Positions 32,497 through 44,940 of a stretch of 64,000 nt of DNA are shown piece after piece. The stretch is from contig NW_025541370.1 in NCBI RefSeq assembly GCF_017591435.1, positions 227,733 through 291,732 on the forward strand, in the 5' to 3' direction. The stretch comes from Portunus trituberculatus. Its lineage: Eukaryota; Arthropoda; Malacostraca; Decapoda; Portunidae. Positions within the stretch are counted from its first letter, which is position 1. Every line of letters starts with the position of its first letter. A program made the position numbers and the translations under genes. Under the pieces are notes generated by a model that worked only from the letters and a program-made list of their open reading frames with translations, was not told the origin of the DNA and did no database searches.

Positions 32497-35400
32497 CTAC
32501 TATACATTTCAGCGGTGGACAAACGGTGTTTTTTGCAGATATCTCCTAAACGAATCGTTGGATGAGTATGATATTTCAACACACTACCCTGAACATCCGT
32601 TCGTAATTTATGATTAACATACCACAGTGCTATATGTGTTATGTGAGTTTACTGAGTGATATTACGCCTAATCCAGTCATCATATCAAAGGTGTTATACA
32701 GAATTGGACGAGTGTGGGGTACTCGTCTAACCCTCCATCACCACCACCACCCTGAAGAACCCCAGACCACTCCTCTATCCCAGTATCGCATGACCCTCTT
32801 CCCCGTTTCCCCTATTCACACCATCAGCCTTCCACCTTTGATTTTTTTCGCTATTTTATTTATTTATTTATTTATTTTTTTTTTTTTACGTAGGGAAGAG
32901 GGCCAGCCAAGGGCAAAAAAGAAAGTTAGAAAAAGGCCCACTTGAGTGCTGGCTCTCCAAAGACTTCAAAAGTGCCAAAACCGTCAGCCAGAATTAGGGG
33001 AGCAAATGCCTCGATACCTCCCTCTTAAAAGAAGACAAGTTGTAGGAATTCGGAAATACAGATGCAGGAGGGAGTTCCAGAGTTTACCAGTGAAAGGGAT
33101 GAATGATTGAGCGTACTGGTTAACTCTTGCATTAGAGAGTTGGACAGAATAGGGATGAGAGGAAGAAGAAAGCCTTGTGCAGCGTGGCCGCAGGAGGAGG
33201 GGAGGCATGCAGTTAGCAAGATCAGTAGAACAGTTACCATGAAAATAGCGATAAAATATAGAAAGGGATGCAACATTTCGGCGGTGAGAAAGAGACTGAA
33301 GACAGTTAGTCAGAGGAGGGAGTTGATGAGACGAAGAGCTTTCGATTCCACCCTATCAAGCAAAGCTGTGTGACTGGAACCCCCAAACATGCGAAGAGTA
33401 CTCCATACAGGGACGGATAAGGCCCTTATACAGAGTAAGCAGTTGGAGGGCGAGAAAAACTGGCGGAGACGCCTCAGAACACCTAATTTCATAGAAGCTG
33501 TTTTAGCAAGAGATGAGATGTGAAGTTTCCAGTTAAGATTATGAGCAAAGGACAGACCGAGGATATTCATTGTGGAAGAGGGAGACAGTTGAGTGTCATT
33601 GAAGAAGAGGGGATAGTTGTCTGGAAGGTTGTGTCGAGTTGATAGATGGAGGAATTGAGTTTTTGAGGCATTGAAAACTACTAGATTTTCTCTGCCCCAA
33701 TCGGAAATCTTAGAAAGATCGGAAGTCAGGCGTTCCGTGGCGTCCCCGCGTGATCTGTTGATTTTCTGAAGGGTTGGACGTCTCTGAAAGAACGTGGAAA
33801 GATGTAGGGTGGTATCATCAGCGTAGGAGTGGATAGGGCAAGAAGTTTGGTTAAGAAGGTCATTAATGAATAATAGAAAGAGAGTGGGTGACAGGACAGA
33901 ACCCTGAGGAACACCACTATTAATAGGTTTAGGAGAAGAACAGTAGCCGTCTACCACAGCAGCAATAGAGCGGTCGGAAAGGAAACTTGAGATAAAGTTG
34001 CAGAGAGAAGGATAGAAACCGTAGGAGGGCAGTTTTGAAATCAAAGCTTTATGCCAGACTCTATCAAAAGCTTTTGATATGTCTAACGCTTCAGCAAAAG
34101 TTTCACCGAAATCTCTAAAAGAGGATGACCAAGACTCAGTAAGGAAAGCCAGAAGATCACCAGTAGAGCGACCTTGACGGAAGCCATACTGGCGATCAGA
34201 CAGAAGATTGTGAAGTGACAGATGTTTGAGAATCTTCCTATTCAGGATAGATTAAAAAACTTTAGACAAGCAAGAGATTAAAGCTATAGGACGGTAGTTT
34301 GAGGGGTTAGAACGGTCACCCTTTTTAGGAACAGGCTGAATGTAGGCGAACTTCCAGCAGGAAGGAAAGGTACAAGTCGATAGACAAAGTTGGAAGAGTT
34401 TGGCCAGGCAAGGTGCAAGCACAGAAGCACAGTTTTTGAGAACAATAGGAGGGACCCCATCAGGTCCATAAGCCTTCCGAGGGTTTAGGCCAGCAAGGGC
34501 ATGGAAAACATCATTACGAAGAATTTTGATTGTAGACATGAAATAGTCAGAGGGAGGAGGAGAGGGAGGGACAAGCCCAGAATCGTCCAAGGTGGAGTTG
34601 TGAGCAAAGGTTTGAGAAAAGAGTTCAGCTTTAGAGACAGAAGAGATGGCAGTGGTGCCATCAGGATGAAATAAAGGAGGAAAGATGAAGAAGTGAAGTT
34701 ATTTGAGATGTTTTGGCTAGATGCCAGAAGTCACGAGGAGAGTTTGAGTTTGAAAGATTTTGACATTTCCTATTTATGAAAGAGTGTTTGGCAAGTTGAA
34801 GAACAGACTTGGCATGATTCCGGGCAGAGATATAAAGTGCATGAGATTCAGGAGATGGAAGGCTCAAGTACCTTTTGTGGGCAACCTCTCTATCATGTAT
34901 AGCACGAGAACAGGCTGAGTTAAACCAAGGTTTAGAAGGTTTAGGTTGAGAAAAGAATGAGGAATGTACGCCTCCATGCCAGATACTAACACCTCTGTTA
35001 TGCGTTCAGCACAAAGAGATGGGTCTCTGACACGGAAGCAATAATCATTCCAGGAAAATCAGCATAATACCTCCTCAGGTCCCCCAACTGGCAGAGGCAA
35101 AACGCCAGAGGCACCTTCGCTTTGGGGATCCTGCGGAGGATTGGAAAAATAGGACAAGATACAGAAATGAGATTGTGATCGGAGGAGCCCAACGGAGATG
35201 AAAGGGTGACAGCATAAGCAGAAGGGTTAGAGGTGAGGAAGAGATCAAGATTGTTGAGCGTGTCTCCAAGACGGTCAGGAATACAAGTAGGGTGTTGCAC
35301 CAGTTGCTCTAGGTCATGGAGGATAGCAAAGTTGAAGGCTAGTTCACCAGGGTGGTCAGTGAAGGAGAGGAAAGCCAAAGCTGGTGGTGAACATTGAAAT

Positions 35401-36634
35401 CTCCAAGAATGGAAATCTCAGTGAAAGGGTAGAGGGACAGAATGTGCTCCACTTTAGAAGTTAAGTAGTCGAAGAAATTACTATAGTCAGAAGAGTTAGG
35501 GGAGAGATAAACAGCACAAATGAATTTAGTTTGAGAGTGACTGAAGTCGTAGCCAGATGGTGGAAAATTCGGAAGACTCAAGAGCGTGGGCACGAGAGCA
35601 AGTTAAGTCGTTGCGTACATAGACGCAACATCCAACTTTGGAATGAAAATGAGAATAGAGAAAGTAGGAGGGAACAGAGAAGGGACTACTGTCAGTTGCC
35701 TCAGATAGCTGGGTTTCGGTGAGGAAAAGAAGATGAGGTTTAGTAGAGGAGAGGTGGTGTTCCACAGATTGAAAATTAGATCTAAGACCGCGTATAGGTA
35801 TAATAGTTATATACGTCAGTATGTACATACATATCATACATTAATGATATTATTTAATACAACTGCTGGTATATGTGGACATGAAAACCAGAGTGGGTCA
35901 AACGACCGTGAAAGCAATAGCTAATTCCGCTGTTAATGGCCGTATAGCTGAATAATAAGCAACGTATCTAACAACAAAATAATATTATATATAAACTGGA
36001 CCACTTTTTATGATCAATAGGTAGACAGTACGCAATAAGAGTATCAACTTTTCCTAACAGTAGAAGGTCCAGGTCACAGGTAATTTCAGCACATCATGTT
36101 CACATGGTTGACCATAACGATTGCAAACATGGCTCTTCTATATACTACACGTAAACGTGCTGTTGTACAGTAATTATCAACGTGAACCACTTTTTGCCTT
36201 CATGAAATTGTACCATACTCGTTAATAATCATATCTATACATACACACTTACAGAACATTATAATGTATAAATACAGTGGTGGGAGAAGTAGGGAGGGAC
36301 ACAGGAGTGAGGGAGGCGAGGAGCTAGGGAGAGGAGAGGAGGGATAAAGAGGGCGAGAACTTTCGAGACGGGGAAACGTAGTAGTGGTTAGGAATGGTTT
36401 GGGTGGGTGTGTGGGGACCACACTTTCATTCGAATGCGTCAACATGACTCGTCGGCTTTGTGTTATTTTTCACGAGTAAACTCCTCACATAACACATATA
36501 GCACTGTGGTATGTTAACCATAAATTACGAACGGATGTTCAAGGTAGTGTGTTGAAATATCATACTCATCCAACGATTCGTTTAGGAGATATCTGCAAAA
36601 AACACCGTTTGTCCACCGCTGAAATGTATAGTAG
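32497..36634. mobile_element. Tc1/mariner-like element with ~160 bp TIRs, 4.1 kb
   Basis: The left end (32497-32655) and right end (36475-36634) are near-identical inverted repeats starting CTACTATACATTTCAGCGG, and each is bounded by TA. Joining the outside flanks across one TA brings the two halves of the DUF7869-type gene together. No mariner DDE transposase is visible inside; most of the interior is a later non-LTR insertion (32858-35840). The remaining interior (32656-32857, 35841-36474) is anonymous, AT-rich on one side and GGGA-rich at 36270-36370. TIR length and TA duplication favour Tc1/mariner; assignment below that level is not possible. Confidence 0.8.
32858..35840 (-). mobile_element. 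Jockey-like non-LTR retrotransposon, nearly complete ORF2
   Basis: On the minus strand: endonuclease from 35808 (RGLRSNFQSVEHHL, LFLTETQL, then ISILGDFNVHHQLW with the catalytic D-F-N, and SSDHNLISVSC); linker; RT with GPDGVPPIVLK, FAYIQPVPKKGDRSNPSNYR, YGFRQGRSTGDLLA, LDISKAFDRVWHK, SGVPQGSVLSPTLFLLFIND and HSYADDTTLH (YADD codons 33825-33814); thumb; and a C-terminus with NARVNQYAQSFIPFTGKLW. The 3' end is an A-run with (AAAT)n at 32858-32893. Defects are a frameshift near 35380-35340, a stop after LSKVF at about 34252, and an out-of-frame join near 34690. The 5' end is truncated just before the endonuclease. It lies inside the Tc1-like element and is therefore the youngest layer of the nest. 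Confidence 0.9.
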
Positions 36635-36636
36635 TA

Positions 36637-36788
36637 GCCTTATCAACGGCATTCACCGTATTGGTATACTCCTGACCACTATCTCGTTTCTTCTTCCTTA
36701 CAACACTTTTCCATTGGTCCACATTCCTCATATGCTTTCTACACTTGCGTACACGCTCCACGTCACTATCACTTGAGTCAGAACTCAT
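36637..36788 (-). pseudogene. DUF7869-type gene, N-terminal exon piece
   Basis: From an ATG at 36788 the minus strand encodes MSSDSSDSDVERVRKCRKHM, continuing with KKKRDSGQEYTNTVNAVDKA up to the TA at 36636. The start is acidic/serine-rich and then basic. Without the Tc1-like insertion the frame continues for five codons into the flank at 32494 and then meets a TAG, so the gene carries at least one nonsense change beyond the insertion. Confidence 0.6.
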
Positions 36789-37055
36789 CTTGAAGCACGA
36801 AATAGGGTGTAATCCTCGAAAACGCTGTTCATAAGTAGAGGGATACGCCTATTACATCCCACCAAAAAGTGAAAACCGGTATTTTGGCGGGGATACCCAC
36901 GATTTAGGTACAGACAAGGTTAGCGCATTCCAACATTGTTGGAACCGCCAGCTGATTGTGACGTCACGCACAGTGCAGGGCGTTTGTGTTTGGTGGTGCG
37001 GTGTCTTGGGGGGTTAGATTTTGGGGTGTTATTTCTATACTTTATGGGCTCATAT

Positions 37056-37555
37056 NNNNNNNNNNNNNNNNNNNNNNNNNNNNNNNNNNNNNNNNNNNNN
37101 NNNNNNNNNNNNNNNNNNNNNNNNNNNNNNNNNNNNNNNNNNNNNNNNNNNNNNNNNNNNNNNNNNNNNNNNNNNNNNNNNNNNNNNNNNNNNNNNNNNN
37201 NNNNNNNNNNNNNNNNNNNNNNNNNNNNNNNNNNNNNNNNNNNNNNNNNNNNNNNNNNNNNNNNNNNNNNNNNNNNNNNNNNNNNNNNNNNNNNNNNNNN
37301 NNNNNNNNNNNNNNNNNNNNNNNNNNNNNNNNNNNNNNNNNNNNNNNNNNNNNNNNNNNNNNNNNNNNNNNNNNNNNNNNNNNNNNNNNNNNNNNNNNNN
37401 NNNNNNNNNNNNNNNNNNNNNNNNNNNNNNNNNNNNNNNNNNNNNNNNNNNNNNNNNNNNNNNNNNNNNNNNNNNNNNNNNNNNNNNNNNNNNNNNNNNN
37501 NNNNNNNNNNNNNNNNNNNNNNNNNNNNNNNNNNNNNNNNNNNNNNNNNNNNNNN
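37056..37555. other. Assembly gap, 500 N
   Basis: Exactly 500 unknown bases. The left flank is the region upstream of the DUF7869-type start; the right flank begins inside a repeat that recurs at 56515-56895. Confidence 0.97.
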
Positions 37556-37975
37556 CTGGATCGCCGCCACGGTGCGCTAACCAGGGCATTACTGGGAAGA
37601 CTAGATAATTAACATGTACCTGGAAGAGAAGGTTAGTTTGTACCTGGAAGAGAATGGTTAGCCGCGCCGCCTATCGCCCTATGCCTAACACCTAACGCCC
37701 TAGCAAACCGTAATTTGTACTTGACTTTATTCCGAAGGGTTGCTCCAGCGGTGTCAGTCCCACGGTGTGACCTGTGATACGGGTACTCACCTGTAAAGAG
37801 GAGAAGGAGGGAGTTAGTGTAGTGTGCTTATCAAAGCTAGTATTTCATTATTAACGGAGATCAGTATAGGAGTCACGTGGTTCAGGTTAATGCTTAGTAG
37901 CGGCTTAGTACTTTATTGCAGTGATAATGAGGCTTAAATAACAACCTCAACTTACCAAATCCAACGCGAGGAAGA
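37556..37975. repeat. ~400 bp dispersed direct repeat, copy 1
   Basis: From GCCGCCACGGTGCGCTAACC to CAACCTCAACTTACCAAATCC it matches 56520-56890 in the same orientation, with a few small indels (a duplicated TACCTGGAAGAGAA phrase is present only here). No protein frame. It carries the abutting acceptor/donor described at 37785-37805. Confidence 0.8.
37785..37805 (-). promoter_or_regulatory. Abutting 3'/5' splice sites (recursive-type)
   Basis: On the minus strand a pyrimidine tract CCTTCTCCTCTTTACAG is followed immediately by GTGAGT, the structure of zero-nucleotide (recursive) splice sites known from long arthropod introns. It is perfectly retained in the other copy (56722-56742). It could also be a chance juxtaposition inherited within the repeat. 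Confidence 0.35.
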
Positions 37976-38343
37976 CGCATTCAATAGGATCAACACACTA
38001 TCACTACACTAACCAAGACGCCACGCACGCACGCACACACAAGGAACCACACTCGCATAAGACAAAAGGCCGAGGATTTGTTCAGCTGGTGTGGGATCAC
38101 CTCGGCTGTCTTCGAATGTGCTGCCCTTCCTTTGGCTGACACACGCCCACCTCACGCCCTCACATCCACACCGCACTATAACATCACACTAACTTTGTGC
38201 TCACTGAGACACATTTCAGCGCTAACAAAAACAGGAGATTGGTGGGAGATTAATTATATACCGCACTCGATTTGTTTTCTTGCCATACTTTCGCACAGGG
38301 ACATGGAACAAGAGGCTGCTAACTGCTTGTTATCCTCACGCCA
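37976..38343. other. Unique-looking 370 bp, no feature supported
   Basis: Contains a short (ACGC)n-like run at 38024-38038 and an open stretch too short and unconserved to call. Ends at the border of block copy 4. Confidence 0.4.
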
Positions 38344-41136
38344 CACACCCAAATTAATGGCGATGTTTTTTGTGGTATTAGTGACTCAATTTTAAGGAGT
38401 ATTTAGGTTATATATATATACAGATTTAATTGTAGGCTTAGATTGTAACTCTACGCGGGCTATTTGAATGGGTTAAATGCAGCGCTCTGACAAATATCAC
38501 TGATAAACACCTAAAAAGGCCAAAACACACACAAAACTCACTAAAAACACCCAAAATCAACCCCAACACACCGCAAACTACTTAAAACACACCCAAAACA
38601 CCATGCAACACCTCAAAATACCACAAAACACACAAAATTCACTAAACACAACAAATATACTCCAAAATCGTCCCCAACACACACCCAAACCACTTACAAC
38701 ACCTAAACACCATGCAACACCTCAAAATGCTGCAAAACACATCCAAAACTCACTAGAAACACCCAGTACACACAAACCACTCCTACACACACCCAACACA
38801 CCCCAAACCACTTACAACACCCAAAACACACTCAAAACATCCTGCAACACCTCAAAATGCCCCCAAACACACCCAAAACTTATTAAAAACACCCAACATA
38901 CACAAAATCACCTTCACACACCCAAAAGACCCGTAACACACACCCACACATCTTAAAACACTCAAAACTAACCTCAAAACACCATGCAACACCTCAAAAT
39001 GCCGGAAAATACACCCAAAACGCACTAAATACACCCAGTACACACCAAAATAACTTAAAACACTCAAAACTGCCCCAAAACACTCTCAAAACACCATGCA
39101 ACACCTCAAAATGCCCCCAAAACACTCAAAAATGCCAGTACTCAAATACACCTCCACACCACACTCAAGGCACGTCAAATACACCTAAGAGGCTTAAACA
39201 CACGAAATACACCCATAACACACTTATAATATCCCAAAACACACTGCAACACACTCAAAACACCCCAAATGTGTCCCAAATCTAACACAATGCATTATAA
39301 AGAACGTTACGATTAAAAGGGACACTTACCTAAATATTACACATTGGCTCCTTCTCCTATTCCGCCTCTATTTCTCGTTTCTTCTTCGTCCTCCTCCTTT
39401 GTTTCTCCTTCTTCTTCCTTCTGTTGCTTCCGTCTTGACGTCTGAGCCTAGAAACACATCAAAACACAAGATATTAGACAAAATATTGAGGAGAAGGAGG
39501 GTGACTTAAGTATTGTGACTTGGCTTCTCCTCCTCTTCCTTCTCTCTTTCTCCTTCCTTCCTCCTTATCCTCCTTTATTTCTCCTTTCTACTTCCTTCTG
39601 CTACTACTATCTACACACCTGAACCTAGAAACACACGAAAACACGCAGGAATCACCAGATATTAGGCAAAATATTGACGAACTGCGGGTTTTGAAAAGAG
39701 GCAGCCCTGGGCTATGATCAGTCACCACCTGGGCTGTGGTCATCACAGAGAACGGGAGAGCGGGGGTCACTCGGCTAAATTACGTAAATCATTTCATTTT
39801 AAAAATGACTTTTCGAAAAACGGAGCCACGGCCGAATGCTTGTTATTTTATGCCGTGATAAATAGTAAAACTAAGTTTAAAAATATCAAAACAACTCCAG
39901 CTTAACTAGTTTTCAAAAAATGTCTAAATTAAGTATGCTAAATATAAAATAACATTCAAACTCATAAATCTGCTAAAACGCCCTGCAAAGTCAAGCCATT
40001 TTCACTTGGCGAGTGTTTTACCACATTTGAGGGAGTGTGAGGTATCTTTCAAGGCATTCCACAGCGAGTTACACCGAGAACCACAAACGTCACCAAATAA
40101 AATAAAGAAAAATAAGACGTTTTTTCAACACCACCAAACACCATTTCAAAGTCCATATATTTCACTCAATAGATTGATTTCATGCCTAAAAGAAGACAGC
40201 CGATCCTTTGACACCACAAAGGCCCACTTATACATACAAATAAGAAACTTCAAAATTCGAGAGGGAAAATTTTGACCGTTGAAAAGCCTTTAACACACGC
40301 CATAAAACACCACTAAACGCCACATATTTACCCAACACAGGCGCGCAACACACTTCAAACACAACGAAACATTTATACAAACCATAAAAACACACCATGG
40401 AAGCGTAATATTACCCTCACGAAATATTAGAAAAAAGTAGGACCGAGCAGGCTGCCAGTGGGGGAGGGTGGCGGGGGACCAGAGGGGTAGGTAGCATCCG
40501 GGGACCTGGAGGCGGGAACAGCGGCGGCGCGGGGTCCATATGTTGCCTTTAAAATCTCACCACAACAAAATGAAGCTTTGTCAGGAAGAAATGACCATGG
40601 GAGATGAAATAGTAGACTGGTGGGTGCACTCTGGCACATGTTTGGCTTACTGTGAGTGAAGGACGCAAATAACAACGGCGAATATACACAACTTGCCTCT
40701 ATGACCGCTTGTTTACCTAATCACCTTTACAAATCTGGGTACAGTTCGAGGTATTTTCACTCCCGTAGGTAAATGGAGTCCCAAGATAAGCGAATGGCCT
40801 TAAACACACCTTGAGTAAGTGAAGGAGGGGTGTGGTGAAGGCTGCAGGTCAGGGTGGCTTGCCTTGCACTGCTGGTTCACTCTTGTCTTGCCGCTTGTGC
40901 TGCTAAAAACTGCCTGGGAATATGGTAAAACTTCACTTGTGTGTGTGTGTGTGTGTGTGTTTAGCTTGGTTCTGTGTGTGTTTGAGTGTTTTGAGTATCT
41001 TTGGGTGTGCGTGAATGCGTCTGGGTGTGTAGATAGACTGAGCAGTAAACACCAAAACACCACCGCCAGCACCACCACCACTGTATGTGCGTGAAGGCTG
41101 TGCTGTCTGTACGGTACACAACTGTCAATGATAATA
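38344..41136 (-). repeat. Complex block repeat, copy 4
   Basis: It starts with the conserved end (CAAATTAATGGCGATGTTTT), continues with the AC form of the minisatellite (38500-39240), the CT-rich double unit, the GC-rich patch (about 40450-40540) and the (TG)n segment, and ends at ACAACTGTCAATGATAA. It joins directly to the segment that in the other orientation lies at 26168-25016, skipping the ~950 bp present at 26168-27123. Confidence 0.87.
39330..39447 (-). other. Candidate non-coding exon, block copy 4
   Basis: A 118 nt segment, purine-rich on the minus strand, with the acceptor TTTCTAG ending at 39448 and the donor GTAAGT at 39329-39324. Same layout as the other block copies. Confidence 0.48.
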
Positions 41137-41360
41137 CTAAATGTATGTCTATGCTGTAATAATTACATATATATAATCCAGCAACCAGAGGTTCCCACAC
41201 TGAGCCTGTGGGAACGTATACTGACTTAGCATAAGAAGTGCTTGCACATGAAAATGAAAGGATGTGCTTCTCGCTAAGATCAGCCTCGCTTCTCACGGCT
41301 GTGTGTAGAAACAAGGAAAAAAATAATTTTATACAATGCATACCCTAACAATCAGCTGGT

Positions 41361-41400
<40 letters not shown>

Positions 41401-42080
41401 GGGGGAGGCAGCCAGACAGTGTTCTACGCCTCTCACAGCACATGATAATGGTAAAAGTCCATGAGAACAGAGCACAGTTTGACTCTCATTGTCAGGGTCA
41501 CCACCAGCAGGAGCGGCAGCAGCGGCAGGGCGTACAGGATCACTGGCGGGGGCTGCAGGATGGGCAGGGCTGCCAAAACAATGATAATAATGATGTTTTA
41601 CGCCTGTTCTTGTTGTCATCTTTCTTTTTTATTGTTATTTATTGTTTTATGTGTGTTTTCAAGGTTGTAGGATTTTCAGGGCTGACAAAATAATGACAAT
41701 AATGATAATAATTATTATCGCCGCATGCCAAGGGGTCTGCGCGACGATAAGGAAACACGTAAACCAGCACAAGTAAATTGTATGTTTGTTAAGGTTTTAA
41801 TGCTAAGGACCAAAACTGAAGTTAAGACGCCACTAGAGTATAGTGAAGTAACGAATAAGGGAGAGACAGGCTTGGTGATGGCAGGGCGAAGGAAGAGAGG
41901 CGAAGATGTTTAAAGTGGAAATTGGTGAGTCTTGAGGAGTATACTGTACCTCCCCTACACGATGGGTCACCAGGTTATCTTGTCTACTACCGTCCGTGGC
42001 AGTCCCGGGACACAGGAGAGTGACAGAAGGAGCAGTTATACAAGTAACATCGTGAGTTGAGCTTGCTCCAGACAGTTAGA
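41137..42080 (-). repeat. Inverse copy of 22300-22464 plus 25016-26168
   Basis: Reading the minus strand from 42080, it gives GCTTGCTCCAGACAG-type sequence opposite 22330, continues to AGTATACTCC and then directly to TCAAGACTCACCAATTTCC without the 2.55 kb CR1-A3. It is therefore the empty site. It includes (CA)n at 41364-41399 and (AC)n at 42080-42108 on its border. Confidence 0.85.
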
Positions 42081-42180
42081 CACACACACACACACACACA
42101 CACACACAAGCCAGAGGACCGGGGTTCATCTGCAGGTATTGACAATAAAATACAAATACATTCCAGTCAACGTGATGTCA

Positions 42181-44440
42181 AGGAGATGTGGGATATTTTT
42201 AAGGTTGTAGTAAAGGGTATAGTGATGCAGTGTATCCCTTACAAAGATATAAGGCAGAGAAACAGGAAGCCATTATGGTGGACTCATGAGATAGGTAGCC
42301 AGATCAGAGAGAAGAAGAGGGCATACAGAGAGTTGCAGAAAAGTGGGGAAGATGTAGATTTGATTAGGTACAGACAGGTCAGAGATGATTTGAGTAAGGT
42401 TATAAAAAAAGTAAAAGGCAGGCAGAGATAAAACTAGCTAGAGCTGGGAGTAAAGATCCCAAAAAATTATATAGTTATTACAAGGTCAGTGATAAAAGAA
42501 ATAAGGATAGGATTGGACCACTCAGAAAAGATGGTGTAGTAGTGGATCAAAATGAAGACATAGTAGAATTATTGAATGAACAATTTTCTTCAGTATTTAC
42601 TAGGAAAGAATAGGAAATCCTGTTACAAACAGTGCGACGAGTAGTTTAAGAGCTTTAGAAAATATTGATATAAAACCGGGAATTATTAGGAAATTTATTC
42701 TTGAACTAGACGATAGGAAAGCCAGTGGTCCTGATGAGCTACATGCCAGAGTACTTAGGGAGGGTGTAGACAGTATTTCTGAAGCACTTAAGTTAATCTT
42801 TGAAAGATCACTTAGGTTTGCTGAGATACCTCAGGACTGGAAGTTAGCTAATGTTACTCCAATATTTAAAAAGGTAGGAAGGATGATGCGAATAATTATA
42901 GACCGATCAGTTTAACTAGTATAGTATGTAAGATACTAGAGAAAATCATTAAGGGTAGTATTTGGGAGCATTTAAATGAGAATAGATTAATTAGAGATAC
43001 CCAACATGGCTTTAGATCAGGGAGGTCCTGTCTTACAAATTTGCTCGATATCTTAGAATATATTACCAAGGAGTTAGATGATGGAAATAGCATAGATGTT
43101 ATATATCTAGATTTTAGCAAGGCGTTTGATAAGGTACCGCATAGGAGGCTAGTGTACAAATTGAGACTACATGGGATAGGGGGTAGGTTAGTTGACTGGA
43201 TTAGTGAATGGCTTTCTGATAGGAAACAGAGAGTAGTATTAAATGGGGCAATGTCTGAGTGGAAGGAAGTGGTTAGTGGGTACCCCAAGGATCAGTGCTA
43301 GGACCTCTTCTTTTCTTGGTGTACATTAACGATTTAGATTTAGGAATTAGTAGCAAAGTATCAAAGTTTGCAGATGATACTAAGATAGCATGTGCAGTAC
43401 AGGGTGAAAAGGACAATTACAGAATACAACGAGACCTGGACAGGCTGATAGCATGGGCAGACAGGTGGCAGATGGAGTTTAATTCTGATAAGTGTCAGGT
43501 TATGCATTTAGGTAAAGACAACACAAACTTTAACTATGAGATGGAGGGATGTTGGCTAGAGGCAGTAGAGGAAGGAAAGGATTTAGGAGTAGTGATAGAC
43601 AGGACTATGAAATTTTCAAAGCAATGTTTAGAAGCAAGAAATAGGGCAAATAGGATCCTGGGTTTTATAAATAGAAATGTTAGTTATAAAAGTAAGGAAG
43701 TGGTGCGTAGCTTATATAATTCCTATGTTAGGCCCCATTTAGAGTATTGCATACAGGCCTGGTCACCCCACTATAGGCAGGATATCAACATGTTAGAAGC
43801 AGTTCAGAGAAGAGCAACTAGGATGATACCAGCATTAAAGCGCCTGGAGTATAGAGATAGATTAAAGGAATTAAACATGTTTTCATTTGAGAGGAGATGT
43901 ATAAGAGGGATATGATAGAGTTATTTAAAATGTTTTCAGATACAAACTACATAGATGTGAGATCTTTCTTTACCTTAGAGGAGGAAATAGGACTAGAAAT
44001 CATGGCAGGAAGATTAGAAAGCAAGGCTGCAGGTTAGATATAAGAAAATATTTCTTTAGTCATAGAGTGGTAGACTTCTGGAATGCATTGCCAGAGACGG
44101 TTGTAAATAGCACTAGTTTGACAATGTTTAAAAACAGATTAGATAAGCACTTAAATTCATTAGATTTATAATTATGTATAGCACTGCATGATAGTTTTTA
44201 TAAGAAATTTACTATAGTTAAATAAGACATGATCCCCATGTATGGGGACCACAAATTGTAGAGGATTTCGCTGCAGGACTTAGCCCTGTTAATGGGCCAA
44301 ATATTTAGAATTAGTATATAATGTATTGTGTACTTGTAAGTGTATCTTTAAGTACTGATGACGAGGTCGCTGTGCGACTGGTACAGGATAACCTAGATGG
44401 GCCCTGGTGGCCCTTTGTTATCCTATTATTTATGTTATGT
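42181..44440 (+). mobile_element. CR1-A4, 5'-truncated, runs into gap
   Basis: Near-identical to CR1-A3 from EMWDIFKVVVKGIVMQC onward: YLDFSKAFDKVPH, GAMSEWKEVVSG then a one-base deletion at about 43280, LGPLLFLVYINDL, FADDTKIA (43367-43378) and a 206-codon open frame (43295-43915) covering the rest of the palm, thumb and connection. The C-terminus, 3' UTR with hairpins and the start of the (TTATG)n tail end at the N run. It carries NSDKCQVMHLG where CR1-A3 has a deletion, so the two copies complement each other's errors. Confidence 0.92.
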
Positions 44441-44940
44441 NNNNNNNNNNNNNNNNNNNNNNNNNNNNNNNNNNNNNNNNNNNNNNNNNNNNNNNNNNNN
44501 NNNNNNNNNNNNNNNNNNNNNNNNNNNNNNNNNNNNNNNNNNNNNNNNNNNNNNNNNNNNNNNNNNNNNNNNNNNNNNNNNNNNNNNNNNNNNNNNNNNN
44601 NNNNNNNNNNNNNNNNNNNNNNNNNNNNNNNNNNNNNNNNNNNNNNNNNNNNNNNNNNNNNNNNNNNNNNNNNNNNNNNNNNNNNNNNNNNNNNNNNNNN
44701 NNNNNNNNNNNNNNNNNNNNNNNNNNNNNNNNNNNNNNNNNNNNNNNNNNNNNNNNNNNNNNNNNNNNNNNNNNNNNNNNNNNNNNNNNNNNNNNNNNNN
44801 NNNNNNNNNNNNNNNNNNNNNNNNNNNNNNNNNNNNNNNNNNNNNNNNNNNNNNNNNNNNNNNNNNNNNNNNNNNNNNNNNNNNNNNNNNNNNNNNNNNN
44901 NNNNNNNNNNNNNNNNNNNNNNNNNNNNNNNNNNNNNNNN
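44441..44940. other. Assembly gap, 500 N
   Basis: Exactly 500 unknown bases between a CR1 3' tail and the satellite array. The true size of the satellite on this side is unknown. Confidence 0.97.

Noticed and set aside
36920..37612. Long frames spanning the N run
   Set aside because: Most of their length is unknown bases; likewise the frames across the gaps at 2307 and 44441.
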